From Candidatus Zixiibacteriota bacterium (lineage in GTDB: Bacteria > Zixibacteria > MSB-5A5 > GN15 > JAAZOE01): a DNA stretch of 64,000 nucleotides. The number at the start of each line of letters is the position of its first letter. Position 1 is the first letter of the stretch. The position numbers and the translations under genes are program-made. Where the stretch lies: the NCBI GenBank assembly GCA_036480375.1, contig JAZGGI010000026.1, positions 1 to 64,000 of the forward strand, given 5' to 3'. The notes beneath the pieces were generated by a model. It searched no databases. It was given only the letters and a program-made list of their open reading frames with translations, and was not told where the DNA came from. This document shows positions 9,110 to 18,389 of the stretch, piece by piece.

Positions 9110-10201
9110 TTAGTTGCAAATGGGTTGAGGCCCGCCTTTAAACACGGCAGCGATTCCGTAAACGGCATCGCCGACATTCAAATACGGATCGCCGTTGGTT
9201 TGGCCGCAACTAGTTACCGGCGGAGGTCCCTGCTTAAATATGTGACTGATCAAATAGACCGGATCTCCGACGTTAAAATAAGTATCCCCATTGGCGTCGC
9301 CGCAGGTACAATCGACAAAATCAACCGTCACGTCGCCGTCATCATAAAAACAGGTCGCTTCATTGCGAATCGTCCTGGGAATAGAATCAATTGATGTTGA
9401 ATCGGCGTATATGGCCGAATCGGGATTGGTCGTGTCGATCCAATCAAGGCAATCCGGCCCATCCCAATTCTGACAGATCCAGTAGCGATAAAAAGTATCA
9501 CACACCAAAACTTCCTCGATCCAGGTCGAATCACATATTGAATAACTCGTAATTACCCCAAACAAATCTCCATGCGGATCGGAGAACATCGTCTCACTCA
9601 AATTGTCGATTATCAGAAGTCCGACAACATTATCGGAGCTGTCGATCGTCTCTGGCTCGGCCCTCATCCGCAATCGAAACAAACATCCCGGATTCGTCCG
9701 CGGCGCGATCCCGGGAACGTATGGCTGACCAAGAGCATCGGCAATAGCCGTAATCTTGATATCCGTCCGATTTTCGGAAACCGATCTCGCGGTTACGTAT
9801 TCCCATCCCGAGATCAAAGTTCCAGCCGTATCGATCGCGCCTGACCTCACGATTGTATCGACGATTAAAGTATCCCTCCATTCAAGGCAAGTGCTCTGAT
9901 CCCACTCGACACAATATTGCGTCGTCGTTCGGTAGCTGGTATCAACCGCATCCGTCCTGAAGTCAAGCAGGTCCGGATTGTTCATAATTATCTTGATCGT
10001 AAATGCGGCCAATGTCTCCTGGTAATTAGTGAACCAAACGCTGACCCACCCGGTTGTATCGCCGGCGGTGACGGTGGTATCGCCTAACGCCAGATAAATC
10101 TCAGGTAACTGCGCCTGAGATGATTCAGTTGAAAAGACCATAACCGCCATCACGACGGCTAAGGCAAGTATTAAAAAACGCGACTGGCAAGTGAAGGACA
10201 T
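9110..10201 (-). CDS. Secreted cohesin-like protein with C-terminal type I dockerin
   Basis: The product has 363 residues with an N-terminal signal peptide (residues 1-30, hydrophobic LILALAVVMAVMVF, cleavage near SSQA). The start ATG follows AAGGAG. Residues 31-290 form an extracellular beta-sandwich resembling a cohesin (LALGDTTVTAGDTTGWVSV), rich in Cys and Trp between about 95 and 260. The C-terminal 65 residues hold two dockerin repeats: CGDANGDTYFNVGDPVYLI and TNGDPYLNVGDAVYGI. Unlike the three proteins to its left, it has no FlgD/T9SS-type sorting domain and ends at the dockerin, like the genes at 24748, 34284 and 53448. Confidence 0.85.
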   Translation of the reverse strand: MSFTCQSRFLILALAVVMAVMVFSTESSQAQLPEIYLALGDTTVTAGDTTGWVSVWFTNYQETLAAFTIKIIMNNPDLLDFRTDAVDTSYRTTTQYCVEWDQSTCLEWRDTLIVDTIVRSGAIDTAGTLISGWEYVTARSVSENRTDIKITAIADALGQPYVPGIAPRTNPGCLFRLRMRAEPETIDSSDNVVGLLIIDNLSETMFSDPHGDLFGVITSYSICDSTWIEEVLVCDTFYRYWICQNWDGPDCLDWIDTTNPDSAIYADSTSIDSIPRTIRNEATCFYDDGDVTVDFVDCTCGDANGDTYFNVGDPVYLISHIFKQGPPPVTSCGQTNGDPYLNVGDAVYGIAAVFKGGPQPICN

Positions 10202-10847
10202 GCTCTACTCCTTCCATACAGTTTTCCATATAGTTTCTGACAACTTCCGTTACCTATATCAGTCGCTCACCTCCGCGCTTGTTCTGTTCATTTTTCCGCT
10301 ACTATATTTTTTATAGTGCGGCTACGAACCAAGCCCTTGACTGGTAACTCGAATCAGGCTGTATATTTGACAAACCCAACATTGAGGTATCATGAAATTT
10401 GCTTTTTTAATTTCTCAGGCTCTTTATCAACTTTAGATAGGAGACTATCACCTGCTAATGTCTAAGATCAACGTGTAGAAAATGTCGTATCATCGTGTCT
10501 AATATAAACTACAACCGGAAAGTTGTCAACCTAATTCTTATCTTTTTAAACGGAAAAGCTTACGCCGTTTAGCCCTTACTAAGATGTCAAATCCTCCCAA
10601 AAAAGATTTTCTCTTGACCCTATCAAGCAAACACTATGCCTGCCTTTACCAGTCATTTCTATTAAACCTCAGCGGGTCTTGCCAGTATTGTAAAGATATG
10701 TATTTACGAAGCATTAGCGGCTTTTTAAATGTAAACCAAATAAACCGCGAATTTAATTATGCCCGCCTTTTAAGAAACAAGTTGCACAACCTGCACGGGA
10801 ATGCAGGCTGCGCAAACTGTAGTTGCTCAAATATTGAACAGTAAGTT
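10202..10847. other. AT-rich intergenic region, no supported gene
   Basis: I see no coding frame with a ribosome site or motif. An 86-codon rightward frame at 10584-10844 is Cys-rich and AT-biased but has no recognisable features. A short palindrome (CTATATTTTTTATAG, about 10301-10317) lies upstream of the leftward 9110-10201 gene and may be part of its promoter. Confidence 0.5.
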
Positions 10848-11072
10848 TTAGTTGCCGCCCTCAGTTGACTCTGTCGGAGTCTCTTCCGTTGCCGTGGTAT
10901 CATCCGGAACTTCCTCGCCTGTCGTATCAGGTGCGGCGGTCTCGGTAGTCTCAGTTGTCTCCGTCGTCGTCGGTTCATCCTGGGTTACCGTCTCCTCCTG
11001 CTGACCGCAGCCAGAATTCAAAAACAAACCCAGGACAAAAATAATGACTACAAAAATTCTCAAGAATCTCAT
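10848..11072 (-). CDS. Small Thr/Glu-rich lipoprotein
   Basis: The ATG at 11072 follows GGGAG and gives a 74-residue product. Residues 1-21 (MRFLRIFVVIIFVLGLFLNS) form a lipoprotein signal with the lipobox LNSGC, so Cys21 or the next residues should be lipidated after LspA cleavage. The mature part is a low-complexity tail rich in Thr, Glu and Pro (TTTETTETTETAA and similar) and probably unstructured. Such tails are typical of small FCB lipoproteins of unknown role. The longer frame to 11144 adds 24 residues that spoil the signal peptide, so I reject that start. Confidence 0.75.
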   Translation of the reverse strand: MRFLRIFVVIIFVLGLFLNSGCGQQEETVTQDEPTTTETTETTETAAPDTTGEEVPDDTTATEETPTESTEGGN

Positions 11073-11147
11073 GATATCTCCCTTCCCATGATTCCTTATT
11101 AAGGTTTGACTGATATACAAAGGTATGAGAATAATGTCAACCAAAAA

Positions 11148-12650
11148 TTAGCGGAAAATCCGTAACAACAGGCCTTTTATTTTGCCCCTCTCCTCGAATC
11201 TCAACCCCAACAGATACGCGGAGCATAAATAAATGATAAATACAATAGAACCCCAGACGATTAATCCACCAAAACTCGCCGTCATGTCTTTGGTTAAATA
11301 GATCAAAATCACCGGAGCCAACGACGAAAGTAAAGCGGGAATGACCGCCCGGCAGATAAACTCTGAGAATTTCCCCTCGATTAACCTTATGGCAGCAAAC
11401 GGCAGATAGCCGACTGAAATTATCGACAAAGGAATCGTCGTACCCCATGCCACGCCAATCAGTCCGAGCTTTTTAACCAGAATTATCGAGAGAACAATAT
11501 TCACAATCCCTGAAATCATCGAAATAATGGCAAATCTGTGATGCCTCCCGACTCCAATCAGCACTTCACCTCCAATCGCCTGGGTAAAAGCCAGAATATG
11601 TCCTACTAATAATACCTGCAAAATCGTTTTGGCATAAGAGAAATCGGGCCCGATCCAGACTTCAATCAAATTTCCACCCCAAAAAAATAACATGGCTGAT
11701 AACGGCATAGAAACCAACAGGTTAAGGCGACTGCCGTCATAGAAAATACGCCTCAGTGAGGCCTTATCGGTATCAGGATCGTATCTGGAAACGACTGGAG
11801 TAAATAATTTGGTCACAGTAAAGATAAGTTGGCGTAAGTACTCTGTCAATTTGACAGCAATCCCGAATATAGCGACTTCTTCGATGCCCTGAAAAATGCC
11901 TACTATGAAAGAATCGGAATAAAAAGCAATTCTTCCTGAGAGAACCAGTATAAACGAAAAGAACGAATAATTGCCGATTTTCCTCAAAACCGGGAAATTA
12001 ACGAGGCTCGGACTGATGGACAAATCAGGTAAGAGCTTATACAGCATACGCATACGCCAGATATAACCAATCGCCGAACCCAGCAGAACCGAAATCCCTA
12101 ATCCCGGCAAACCCATTCCGGCTTCAAGCAGGGTGATAGTCAGTACCGCTTGAAATAGTGAAATAGTCAGTGAAACCAGATTAAACAGGTCGAAGCGCCA
12201 CAATCCGCCCGAAAGAGCCTCGGAAAATACCCCCATCGGGAAGGCCGCGGCGATCGAAATTCCGACCAAAAGGATTACAATTTTGGATTGCCCGGCCAGT
12301 TCCGGGGGAATATCGAAAAATCCGGCGGCATTCCAGGCAATAAATACTGTCGCTGCGATAACTATTACCGAAAGCAATCCGGCGGTATAAAACGACGTGG
12401 CGATAATTTCATTTCGTTTATGAGGTTCGCCGGTTTTCTGATAGCGGGCCACGAAGCGGACGACGGCGTACCCGATTCCGAAATCAAAAATGCCCAGATA
12501 TCCCGAAAACGACCCGACCAGTATCCATACCCCGTAAGACGCCTGCCCCAGTTGTCCGATTATGTACGGCGTGAGAAAAAACGATATCAACGCCGAGGCA
12601 AAATAAACCGCCCAGTTGGACCCCAGATTTTTCGCAAACTGCCTTTTCAT
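11148..12650 (-). CDS. Polysaccharide biosynthesis flippase, Wzx/PST type
   Basis: The 500-residue protein is hydrophobic throughout with about 12-14 membrane helices. It begins KNLGSNWAVYFASALISFF and has YGVWILVGSFSGYLGIFDFG near residues 40-60, the signature region of polysaccharide transporter (PST/Wzx) and MATE-like lipid flippases. Family members move undecaprenyl-linked sugar units across the inner membrane for O-antigen, capsule or exopolysaccharide assembly. No glycosyltransferase or polymerase genes lie next to it, so its glycan cannot be named. It converges on no partner; a divergent gene starts 137 bp to the right. Confidence 0.88.
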   Translation of the reverse strand: MKRQFAKNLGSNWAVYFASALISFFLTPYIIGQLGQASYGVWILVGSFSGYLGIFDFGIGYAVVRFVARYQKTGEPHKRNEIIATSFYTAGLLSVIVIAATVFIAWNAAGFFDIPPELAGQSKIVILLVGISIAAAFPMGVFSEALSGGLWRFDLFNLVSLTISLFQAVLTITLLEAGMGLPGLGISVLLGSAIGYIWRMRMLYKLLPDLSISPSLVNFPVLRKIGNYSFFSFILVLSGRIAFYSDSFIVGIFQGIEEVAIFGIAVKLTEYLRQLIFTVTKLFTPVVSRYDPDTDKASLRRIFYDGSRLNLLVSMPLSAMLFFWGGNLIEVWIGPDFSYAKTILQVLLVGHILAFTQAIGGEVLIGVGRHHRFAIISMISGIVNIVLSIILVKKLGLIGVAWGTTIPLSIISVGYLPFAAIRLIEGKFSEFICRAVIPALLSSLAPVILIYLTKDMTASFGGLIVWGSIVFIIYLCSAYLLGLRFEERGKIKGLLLRIFR

Positions 12651-12787
12651 GGATGGAGGTAATATAGGGGTTTGACGGCATGATGTAAAATATGTATTGA
12701 CGTTTCTTGATAATAATCGCTTCCTTGACTTATGTAAACATTTGCGATAATTTAATGCTCAATCCAAAATTAAAGAGGATTTCACGA

Positions 12788-13468
12788 ATGGAGGATGTCA
12801 AAAAATCATTGGTTGTCCTGTTTGCTTCTCTTCACTTAGATGAAGGTACATCGCCAGACTTCATTAAAAGCTACCGTGATATCTTGCGCGAGATCGCTCC
12901 AAGCGTTATCTGTGCGGAACTATCGCCCGAGCAACTGGATGGTACGACGACATGCCATTCCAAACCCGAGTACGCCGCGGCAGTCTTGCCCATAGCTCAG
13001 GAGCTTGGCTCGCGAATTGTGCCAATACAGATGCCCACAGATGACGCGAGGGAATGGGAACGAAGGTTGAAGTCAGTTTATGCAAGCTTGGAAAAGGACC
13101 CGGAGATGAGGGTTTGCCTTGAATATATGAAAGAGCAGGGAAAAGCCGAACTTGAAGGGATGCTGCAAATTGTTGGAAATCCCAATGGAATCGAATACTT
13201 TCAAACGCGAGAGTACGATATTCTACAAGTTCAACCGTACTACTCGGCTCTGGAACGCATCTTTCCTGAACTGGCAACATTGTACGAAGAGTGGAATTAC
13301 AGTTTTCTCAAACGCATAGAAACAGCCCTGGCCGATTATCGTGGAGAAAAATTTATGATAATCGTGGGTGGCCATCACAAGTACTGGCTGTGGGATCAAT
13401 TAAAGAGGCGTGATGATATTGAATTGCATGATTTGGCATCTTATCGATTATTGCAGGTTATAGACTAA
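12788..13468 (+). CDS. Tiki/TraB-ChaN-like protein of unknown function
   Basis: I take the ATG at 12788, preceded by AAAGAGGAT; an upstream frame start at 12707 adds 27 residues of AT-rich sequence with no support. The 226-residue product begins LVVLFASLHLDEGTSP and ends with IIVGGHHKYWLWDQLKRR, then a short strand. The pattern of an early hydrophobic strand with His and Glu (AELSPEQLD) and a late GGHH strand resembles the Tiki/TraB/ChaN fold, which includes putative metalloproteases and haem-binding proteins. I cannot assign a catalytic role. No signal peptide is seen, so it is probably cytoplasmic. Confidence 0.55.
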   Translation: MEDVKKSLVVLFASLHLDEGTSPDFIKSYRDILREIAPSVICAELSPEQLDGTTTCHSKPEYAAAVLPIAQELGSRIVPIQMPTDDAREWERRLKSVYASLEKDPEMRVCLEYMKEQGKAELEGMLQIVGNPNGIEYFQTREYDILQVQPYYSALERIFPELATLYEEWNYSFLKRIETALADYRGEKFMIIVGGHHKYWLWDQLKRRDDIELHDLASYRLLQVID

Positions 13469-13623
13469 TTTCTAACCAAAGAGATAGTTTTCAGGGGGTG
13501 GAAGTTTTAAATAATAAGATTCATTTAGATTAAGAATAAGCTAATTCCCAAATCTTGACATCATTGGATCAAACGGATAGATTGATTAATCTTGAAGAAT
13601 CGAATTTCTATGGAGAAACGATA

Positions 13624-14394
13624 ATGTCAACCGTCAATGATAAAATTGTTTTCATAACCGGGGCGTCGTCAGGGATCGGTTACGCCACCGCCAAAGCCTT
13701 CGCTCGGGAAGGCGCCCGCCTCATCCTCTGCGCTCGCCGCGAAGAAAAACTCAAAGACCTGTCAATCGAGCTGAAAGAAAAGCATGCCACTGAATGCCAT
13801 TTCTTTGCCCTCGACGTGCGCAATCAAGCCGAGGTCGAAGAAAAAATAAATTCTCTTCCAAAAGAGTGGCGGGATATTGATATCCTCGTCAACAACGCCG
13901 GACTCTCACGCGGGCTTTCCAAATTGCACGAAGCCGAACTGCTCGACTGGGAAGAGATGATTGATACCAATATCAAAGGACTTTTGTATATCAGCCGGGC
14001 CGTCATTCCTGGAATGGTCAAACGCGAGTCGGGACATATTGTCAATATCGGTTCGATTGCCGGTCATGAGGTTTATCCCGGAGGCAATGTTTATTGCGCT
14101 ACCAAACACGCCGTCGATGCTATCACCAAGGGAATGCAAATCGACCTGGTCGATACGCCGGTTCGAGTCAGCACTGTCGATCCCGGCCTGGTCGAGACTG
14201 AATTCTCGGTTGTCCGTTTCCGAGGCGATGCCGAGAAGGCAAAATCGATTTATCAGGGAATTCAGGTTTTATCGGGTGAGGATGTCGCCGAAGCGGTTTT
14301 ATTTTGTGTCACCCGGCCAGCCCACGTCAATATTTATCAACTCCGAATAATGCCGACAGCTCAAGCCTCAGCCACCATCGCCCACCGGGAGTAG
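13624..14394 (+). CDS. SDR-family NAD(P)-dependent oxidoreductase (YdfG-like)
   Basis: The ATG at 13624 follows a GGAG site; the frame opens earlier (13555) but without one. The 256-residue product is a classical short-chain dehydrogenase: cofactor motif TGASSGIG (12-19), LDV with Asp64, NNAG (90-93), catalytic Ser144 in GSIAG, Tyr157 and Lys161 in the YxxxK motif, and PGLVETEF after strand 6. The closest known group is YdfG-like enzymes, which oxidise 3-hydroxy acids or serine/threonine with NADP. The substrate here is not known. It stands alone between the Tiki-like gene and the sigma-factor operon. Confidence 0.93.
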   Translation: MSTVNDKIVFITGASSGIGYATAKAFAREGARLILCARREEKLKDLSIELKEKHATECHFFALDVRNQAEVEEKINSLPKEWRDIDILVNNAGLSRGLSKLHEAELLDWEEMIDTNIKGLLYISRAVIPGMVKRESGHIVNIGSIAGHEVYPGGNVYCATKHAVDAITKGMQIDLVDTPVRVSTVDPGLVETEFSVVRFRGDAEKAKSIYQGIQVLSGEDVAEAVLFCVTRPAHVNIYQLRIMPTAQASATIAHRE

Positions 14395-14451
14395 ATTTTT
14401 GGGGGGCAGAAAAATCAATCCATAAAAATGGCGTTGTTTTATAAAAGTTAC

Positions 14452-14479
14452 GGCAACTTTTTACATCCCGGATAGTCTT
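14452..14479 (+). promoter_or_regulatory. ECF-type promoter for the sigma-factor operon
   Basis: GGCAACTT (14452-14459) and GTCTT (14475-14479) are separated by exactly 15 nt. This matches the AAC-type -35, GTC-type -10 and spacing of promoters read by sigma-E-like ECF factors. It lies about 42 bp upstream of the GTG start of the ECF sigma gene, so autoregulation is likely. Confidence 0.6.
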
Positions 14480-14520
14480 TATACTGAATGCAGGCAGGAA
14501 TTAAAGGCGGAGTTTTTTTG

Positions 14521-15036
14521 GTGAACAGCAAAACGACATCAATAGCCGAACGATTTGAAGAAGCCTTTATGGCTCACAAGGATAATATGTACGATTTTGC
14601 CATAAAATTGATGAATGACCAGGCCGAGACGGAAGATATTGTTCACGAAGCCTTTATCAGATTATATGACCAGTTCCATAAACGAGCCGAAATTCATGAT
14701 ATCAAAAACTGGCTGTTTATCGTGACGCGGAATTTATGTTATACCCGCCTCAAACGAATCCGGAAGCAGGCCGACTATTCTGAACAGATTATCGAAAACA
14801 GATACGAGGAAAATCCATCTGCGGAATTAACTTATTTTGTCGAAAGAGCCCTGGGGCAACTGGATGATAAATACCGCGAAGTCTTGATATTGCGAACATA
14901 TTTCGGCTATTCCTATGAAGAAATTGCCAGAATTTTACATAAATCGATTCCGGCCGTAAAATCGCTTTTATTCAAAGCCCGGAAAAAGCTGCAAAAGCAG
15001 GCTAAGAAATCAGAAAGATCAGAAAAAATGAGGTAA
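14521..15036 (+). CDS. ECF-type RNA polymerase sigma factor
   Basis: I prefer the GTG at 14521, which sits 8 nt after GGCGGAG; an ATG at 14488 has no ribosome site. The 171-residue product has sigma region 2 (about 25-85; DQAETEDIVHEAFIRLY and IKNWLFIVTRNL) and region 4 (about 115-165; LDDKYREVLILRTYFGYSYEEIA and the recognition helix with IPAVKSLLFKARKKL), joined by a short linker, as in ECF factors. The next gene, 5 bp away, encodes a zinc-finger anti-sigma factor, and a sigma-E-like promoter lies in front. This is a classic envelope- or stress-response unit. Confidence 0.93.
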   Translation: MNSKTTSIAERFEEAFMAHKDNMYDFAIKLMNDQAETEDIVHEAFIRLYDQFHKRAEIHDIKNWLFIVTRNLCYTRLKRIRKQADYSEQIIENRYEENPSAELTYFVERALGQLDDKYREVLILRTYFGYSYEEIARILHKSIPAVKSLLFKARKKLQKQAKKSERSEKMR

Positions 15037-15041
15037 TAGAT

Positions 15042-15509
15042 ATGCGGTGCGAAGATTATCAAAAATTGATTTCCCTCAAAATGGATAATCAATTAACGGA
15101 CGGGGAGAAAAAACGGTTAGACGAGCATCTCGAAACTTGCCGGGAATGCAGTGAGTTTGCCTCTTCTGCTTTGCAATTCGACAAAGCAATTAGCCAAATG
15201 CCTAAGGCATCTATGCCGGAAGAGCTGGAAAATCGTATCCATAAATCTATCTCAGAAAGGCCGGCTCAAAATGAAGACCGGGTAAGAAGTCTATTAAAAG
15301 GACATTTTCGCATTCCTCGCACCTTTGTTTGGGTTACCGCTGTCGTCTTTATTCTCCTTATTCACAAAGCCTTTTTCACTTCTCCCCCTACTGATATTGA
15401 AATGAGGGATTCAGGGACAACATCCCGAACGCCAAAAGTTCATACTATCGTATTATCTCAAGCCGATATCGTCCATCGCCAGACCATATCGGACCAGACT
15501 ACTAATTAA
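15042..15509 (+). CDS. Anti-sigma factor with zf-HC2 (ZAS) domain
   Basis: The 155-residue product begins MRCEDYQKLISLKMDNQLT and has HLETCREC (about residues 29-36), the HxxxCxxC motif of zinc-containing anti-sigma factors. Residues 87-107 (FVWVTAVVFILLIHKAFF) form one membrane helix, leaving about 45 residues in the periplasm. Proteins of this type hold the sigma factor at the inner membrane until released. It is translationally linked to the sigma gene (gap 5 bp) and followed 12 bp later by a secreted protein, so the three genes form one operon. Confidence 0.9.
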   Translation: MRCEDYQKLISLKMDNQLTDGEKKRLDEHLETCRECSEFASSALQFDKAISQMPKASMPEELENRIHKSISERPAQNEDRVRSLLKGHFRIPRTFVWVTAVVFILLIHKAFFTSPPTDIEMRDSGTTSRTPKVHTIVLSQADIVHRQTISDQTTN

Positions 15510-15521
15510 TGGAGGTGTATT

Positions 15522-16649
15522 ATGCAGCGTATTTGTGCCATAAAATTCTTGATCGCTTTATTAATTCTGTCAATCCCGGTAACATCTAATGCTCAAGAGG
15601 TATTGCTTGTCGATGAAGACAATAATACTAACCGAACCTATGACAAAGCCAAATCGATATATACACTGGTCCAAACTCTCCAGGACGGTTATCTCCATTC
15701 TTGGAGCATAAAAGAACAGGATCGTTTGACTATTGAATTGGTAGTTGTGCCCGAGGATGATGCTAAAACGGTTATCTCTTCGGGAAAGATAAATATCGGC
15801 ATGAATGAATTCGGTCGAATAAATATGAAGTTTTTCGGCGATGGGAAATCATTCACGATTTCGGCCACCCGACCGGATATATTTATTGACAATGAAACCG
15901 ATCCCCATGGAATGGTTATCATAACCGAAGAAATTCTTCTTGATGCAAATATTTTCCTTAAACCGTCGCAATCTCGAGACGGCGAATTGCAGTTATCCGG
16001 GTATATCGAAAAGATGGTCAATGCCGGCAATACTCAAAAACCTCGCTATGAATTTACTGAAAAGGTTATTCCCCGTAAAAAGCTGACAGATGGTTATCGT
16101 GAAATTGTTTTGGAATTGCCAAAAAAAGATATAACCTTGCGCGCTTATCTTGATAGGCCTGGCAAAAAAAACAGTAGTAAAACGCCAACAGGTAAGAAAC
16201 TCGATATTAAGATTGAATTCGACTCGGAATATTCCCTGCAAGACAACGAAACCGGAGAATATATAATCGAACCAACCGCCTGCACATTCTACGATACGCC
16301 CGATGACCGCACCCGAAAAGACAAATGCGCCGTTTATACGGTCTATCCGGCCAAAAATGATTCCATGCTGTACTATGTGTATTATAGGGTCGATGATGTT
16401 TATTATCACGATGATGGCAATATAACTTTCAGTCTGTATATTTCTCGAACCATCGCATCCAACTATGAGAACTTCGATCCTTACGCCAAGAAATTAAAAT
16501 TCAGCGAGGCTTATATGATGAGCCAAAGCCGGGCCATCACATCTCAACCCGGAGATATCTGGGAAATTATTCTGGATAAGGAACCGAACTTTGATCTTCC
16601 GTTCAGCACGAAGGAAATGATTAAATTGAGCTTTCGTTTGACGAACTAA
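15522..16649 (+). CDS. Secreted protein of unknown function in the sigma operon
   Basis: The ATG follows a strong GGAGGTG site. The 375-residue product has a signal peptide (residues 1-25, IKFLIALLILSIPVTSNAQ) and a mature part rich in beta strands and charged residues, with no lipobox, membrane helix or repeat. I do not recognise a family. Regions such as LTIELVVVPEDDAK and ITLRAYLDRPGKK suggest beta-sandwich folds. As the third gene of the sigma/anti-sigma operon, it may be a periplasmic partner that senses or buffers the signal, or the main target of the regulon; both are inferences. Confidence 0.8.
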   Translation: MQRICAIKFLIALLILSIPVTSNAQEVLLVDEDNNTNRTYDKAKSIYTLVQTLQDGYLHSWSIKEQDRLTIELVVVPEDDAKTVISSGKINIGMNEFGRINMKFFGDGKSFTISATRPDIFIDNETDPHGMVIITEEILLDANIFLKPSQSRDGELQLSGYIEKMVNAGNTQKPRYEFTEKVIPRKKLTDGYREIVLELPKKDITLRAYLDRPGKKNSSKTPTGKKLDIKIEFDSEYSLQDNETGEYIIEPTACTFYDTPDDRTRKDKCAVYTVYPAKNDSMLYYVYYRVDDVYYHDDGNITFSLYISRTIASNYENFDPYAKKLKFSEAYMMSQSRAITSQPGDIWEIILDKEPNFDLPFSTKEMIKLSFRLTN

Positions 16650-16691
16650 CTTCAATATTTTTCCAGTTATTATATCATATATTCATCTCCT

Positions 16692-16715
16692 GCCCGCGAT
16701 ATCAAATTCGCGGGC
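16692..16715 (+). terminator. Hairpin after the sigma operon
   Basis: GCCCGCGA (16692-16699) pairs perfectly with TCGCGGGC (16708-16715) across an 8-nt loop, followed by an AT-rich run (GATTTATATTT). It lies 43 bp past the stop of the third operon gene. The T-run is interrupted, so efficiency is uncertain. Confidence 0.6.
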
Positions 16716-16817
16716 GATTTATATTTGATTACAATCTCTTATCTATTGATTTCCGCGCGATGAAAATATATTATTGAGGCTTACGGTTAAAATTCATCTA
16801 CCGGGGAGTGTTTTTTC

Positions 16818-17021
16818 ATGGATTGTCAAAAAGAAAAAAATCTTGCTAAGTGTAACTGTACTTATGAACCCTGCCCACGCAAGGGCAACTGTTGCGAATG
16901 CCTCAGCTATCATCTGAACAGCCGGCAATTACCAGCCTGTTGTTTCCCTGATGATGCTGAACGGACATATGATCGTTCTTTCGATCATTTCGCCCGTCTG
17001 GTTACTGCCGGACAGGTATAA
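16818..17021 (+). CDS. Small Cys-rich protein, DUF6485-like
   Basis: The 67-residue product has nine Cys (3, 12, 14, 19, 25, 26, 28, 41, 42) and His32 in the first 45 residues, in the pattern CNCTYEPCPRKGNCCEC, then ACCFPDDAERTYDRS. I recognise this as resembling the DUF6485 family of small cytoplasmic proteins; the spacing suggests binding of one or two zinc ions or an iron-sulfur cluster. Function is unknown. No signal peptide. It is 42 bp upstream of the DUF418 gene on the same strand. Confidence 0.8.
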   Translation: MDCQKEKNLAKCNCTYEPCPRKGNCCECLSYHLNSRQLPACCFPDDAERTYDRSFDHFARLVTAGQV

Positions 17022-17063
17022 CAAATTTAAAATGAAGTTTTTCAAAATTACCTGGGGGTAACT

Positions 17064-18377
17064 ATGAATATCGAAAACAATATGCTTTCTCAGCCCGTAT
17101 TGGCACCGGTTGCCGCGCAGGAAAGAATCGCCACCATCGATGTTATCCGAGGCATGGCGGTTCTGGGAATTTTAATCATTAATATAGATTTCTTCGCTCT
17201 GCCCAGCATCATTATCTTTAATCCCTCGCTTGTCGGTAATTTTGACGGGATTAATCTGCTGACGTGGGAATTCGGGTATTTTTTCTTTTTTGAAAAGATG
17301 ATGGCCGTCTTTTCGATGCTTTTCGGCGGCGGTTTAATTCTAATGATGAACCGCTCAGAGAAGAACAATCTACAGTTTAAAAATATCTATTATCGCCGAT
17401 TAATGTGGCTGCTTATAATTGGCCTGATTCATGCCTATGTATTCTGGTATGGAGATATCCTCTTTCCTTATGCTATCTGCGGTATGATTATCTACTTATT
17501 TCGCCGCCGCTCCCCGAAATTCCTAATTATCCTTGGAATCCTGATGCTATTAATTGGCCTGATTATTTATTCCGGAAGCGGTTTTGGAATAGGGTATGTG
17601 CGTGATCAGGCAATACAGGCCCAGGCCGCGCTTGACGCCGGAAAAGAAATAGGCCCTGACCAACAAGGAATGCTGCAAGCCTGGAAACAGATGGGTGTAA
17701 TGTTTAGCCCCAGCTCTGAAACCTTGACCAAAGAAATCAACGCTTACCGTGGGAGTTTTTCCGACGCTTTTATGATTCGTTGGCCAATGTCGATAATGAT
17801 GCAAACTCAAGCCTTCTTATTTATGATGTTCTGGCGTATATTTGGAATTATGCTTATCGGCATGGGACTGATGAAATCGGGATTTCTGGCCGGTGATAAA
17901 TCCAATAAAACATATCTGGTGTGGATGATAAGCGGATATGTAATTGGTTTGCCGATAGTCGCCTATGGAATGACTACAGCCATCGCCCATGATTTTGACT
18001 TTATCCGGTTTATGATGTACGGAGCGCATTTTAACTATCTGGCCAGTATCCTCGTTGCCGTAGCTCACACCAGCCTGATAATTCTCCTGTATAAAAAAGG
18101 ACTATTCTCATGGTTGACCTCCCGGCTTCAGGCAGTCGGCCGCATGGCCCTGTCTAATTACCTGATACACACTCTTGTATTTACGACCATATTTTACGGC
18201 CACGGTTTTGGTTTGTTCGGCGGCATTGAGCGGTTTTGGTTATTGCTGATGGTCTTGGGGATGTGGATAATCCAATTACTATACAGCCCGCTTTGGTTAA
18301 GGCATTTCCGTTTCGGCCCCGCCGAATGGCTCTGGCGATCGTTGACCTATTGGAAAAAACAACCAATGCGGATGTAA
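17064..18377 (+). CDS. DUF418 (YeiB-like) membrane protein
   Basis: The ATG follows GGGGGT. The 437-residue product has the family opening RIATIDVIRGMAVLGILIIN (about 21-40), FFEKMMAVFSMLFGGG, HAYVFWYGDILFPYAICGM and about eight to ten membrane helices, ending with the DUF418 domain (LSNYLIHTLVFTTIFYGHGFGLFG). YeiB-like proteins resemble acyltransferase-3 enzymes in topology, but their reaction is not established. It sits between the Cys-rich small gene and a methyltransferase gene 12 bp downstream, so these may share a transcript. Confidence 0.92.
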   Translation: MNIENNMLSQPVLAPVAAQERIATIDVIRGMAVLGILIINIDFFALPSIIIFNPSLVGNFDGINLLTWEFGYFFFFEKMMAVFSMLFGGGLILMMNRSEKNNLQFKNIYYRRLMWLLIIGLIHAYVFWYGDILFPYAICGMIIYLFRRRSPKFLIILGILMLLIGLIIYSGSGFGIGYVRDQAIQAQAALDAGKEIGPDQQGMLQAWKQMGVMFSPSSETLTKEINAYRGSFSDAFMIRWPMSIMMQTQAFLFMMFWRIFGIMLIGMGLMKSGFLAGDKSNKTYLVWMISGYVIGLPIVAYGMTTAIAHDFDFIRFMMYGAHFNYLASILVAVAHTSLIILLYKKGLFSWLTSRLQAVGRMALSNYLIHTLVFTTIFYGHGFGLFGGIERFWLLLMVLGMWIIQLLYSPLWLRHFRFGPAEWLWRSLTYWKKQPMRM

Positions 18378-18389
18378 TAGGAAAATAAG

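Noticed and set aside
10584-10844. 86-codon rightward Cys-rich frame
   Set aside because: No ribosome site or recognisable motif, and biased AT-rich composition; probably chance.
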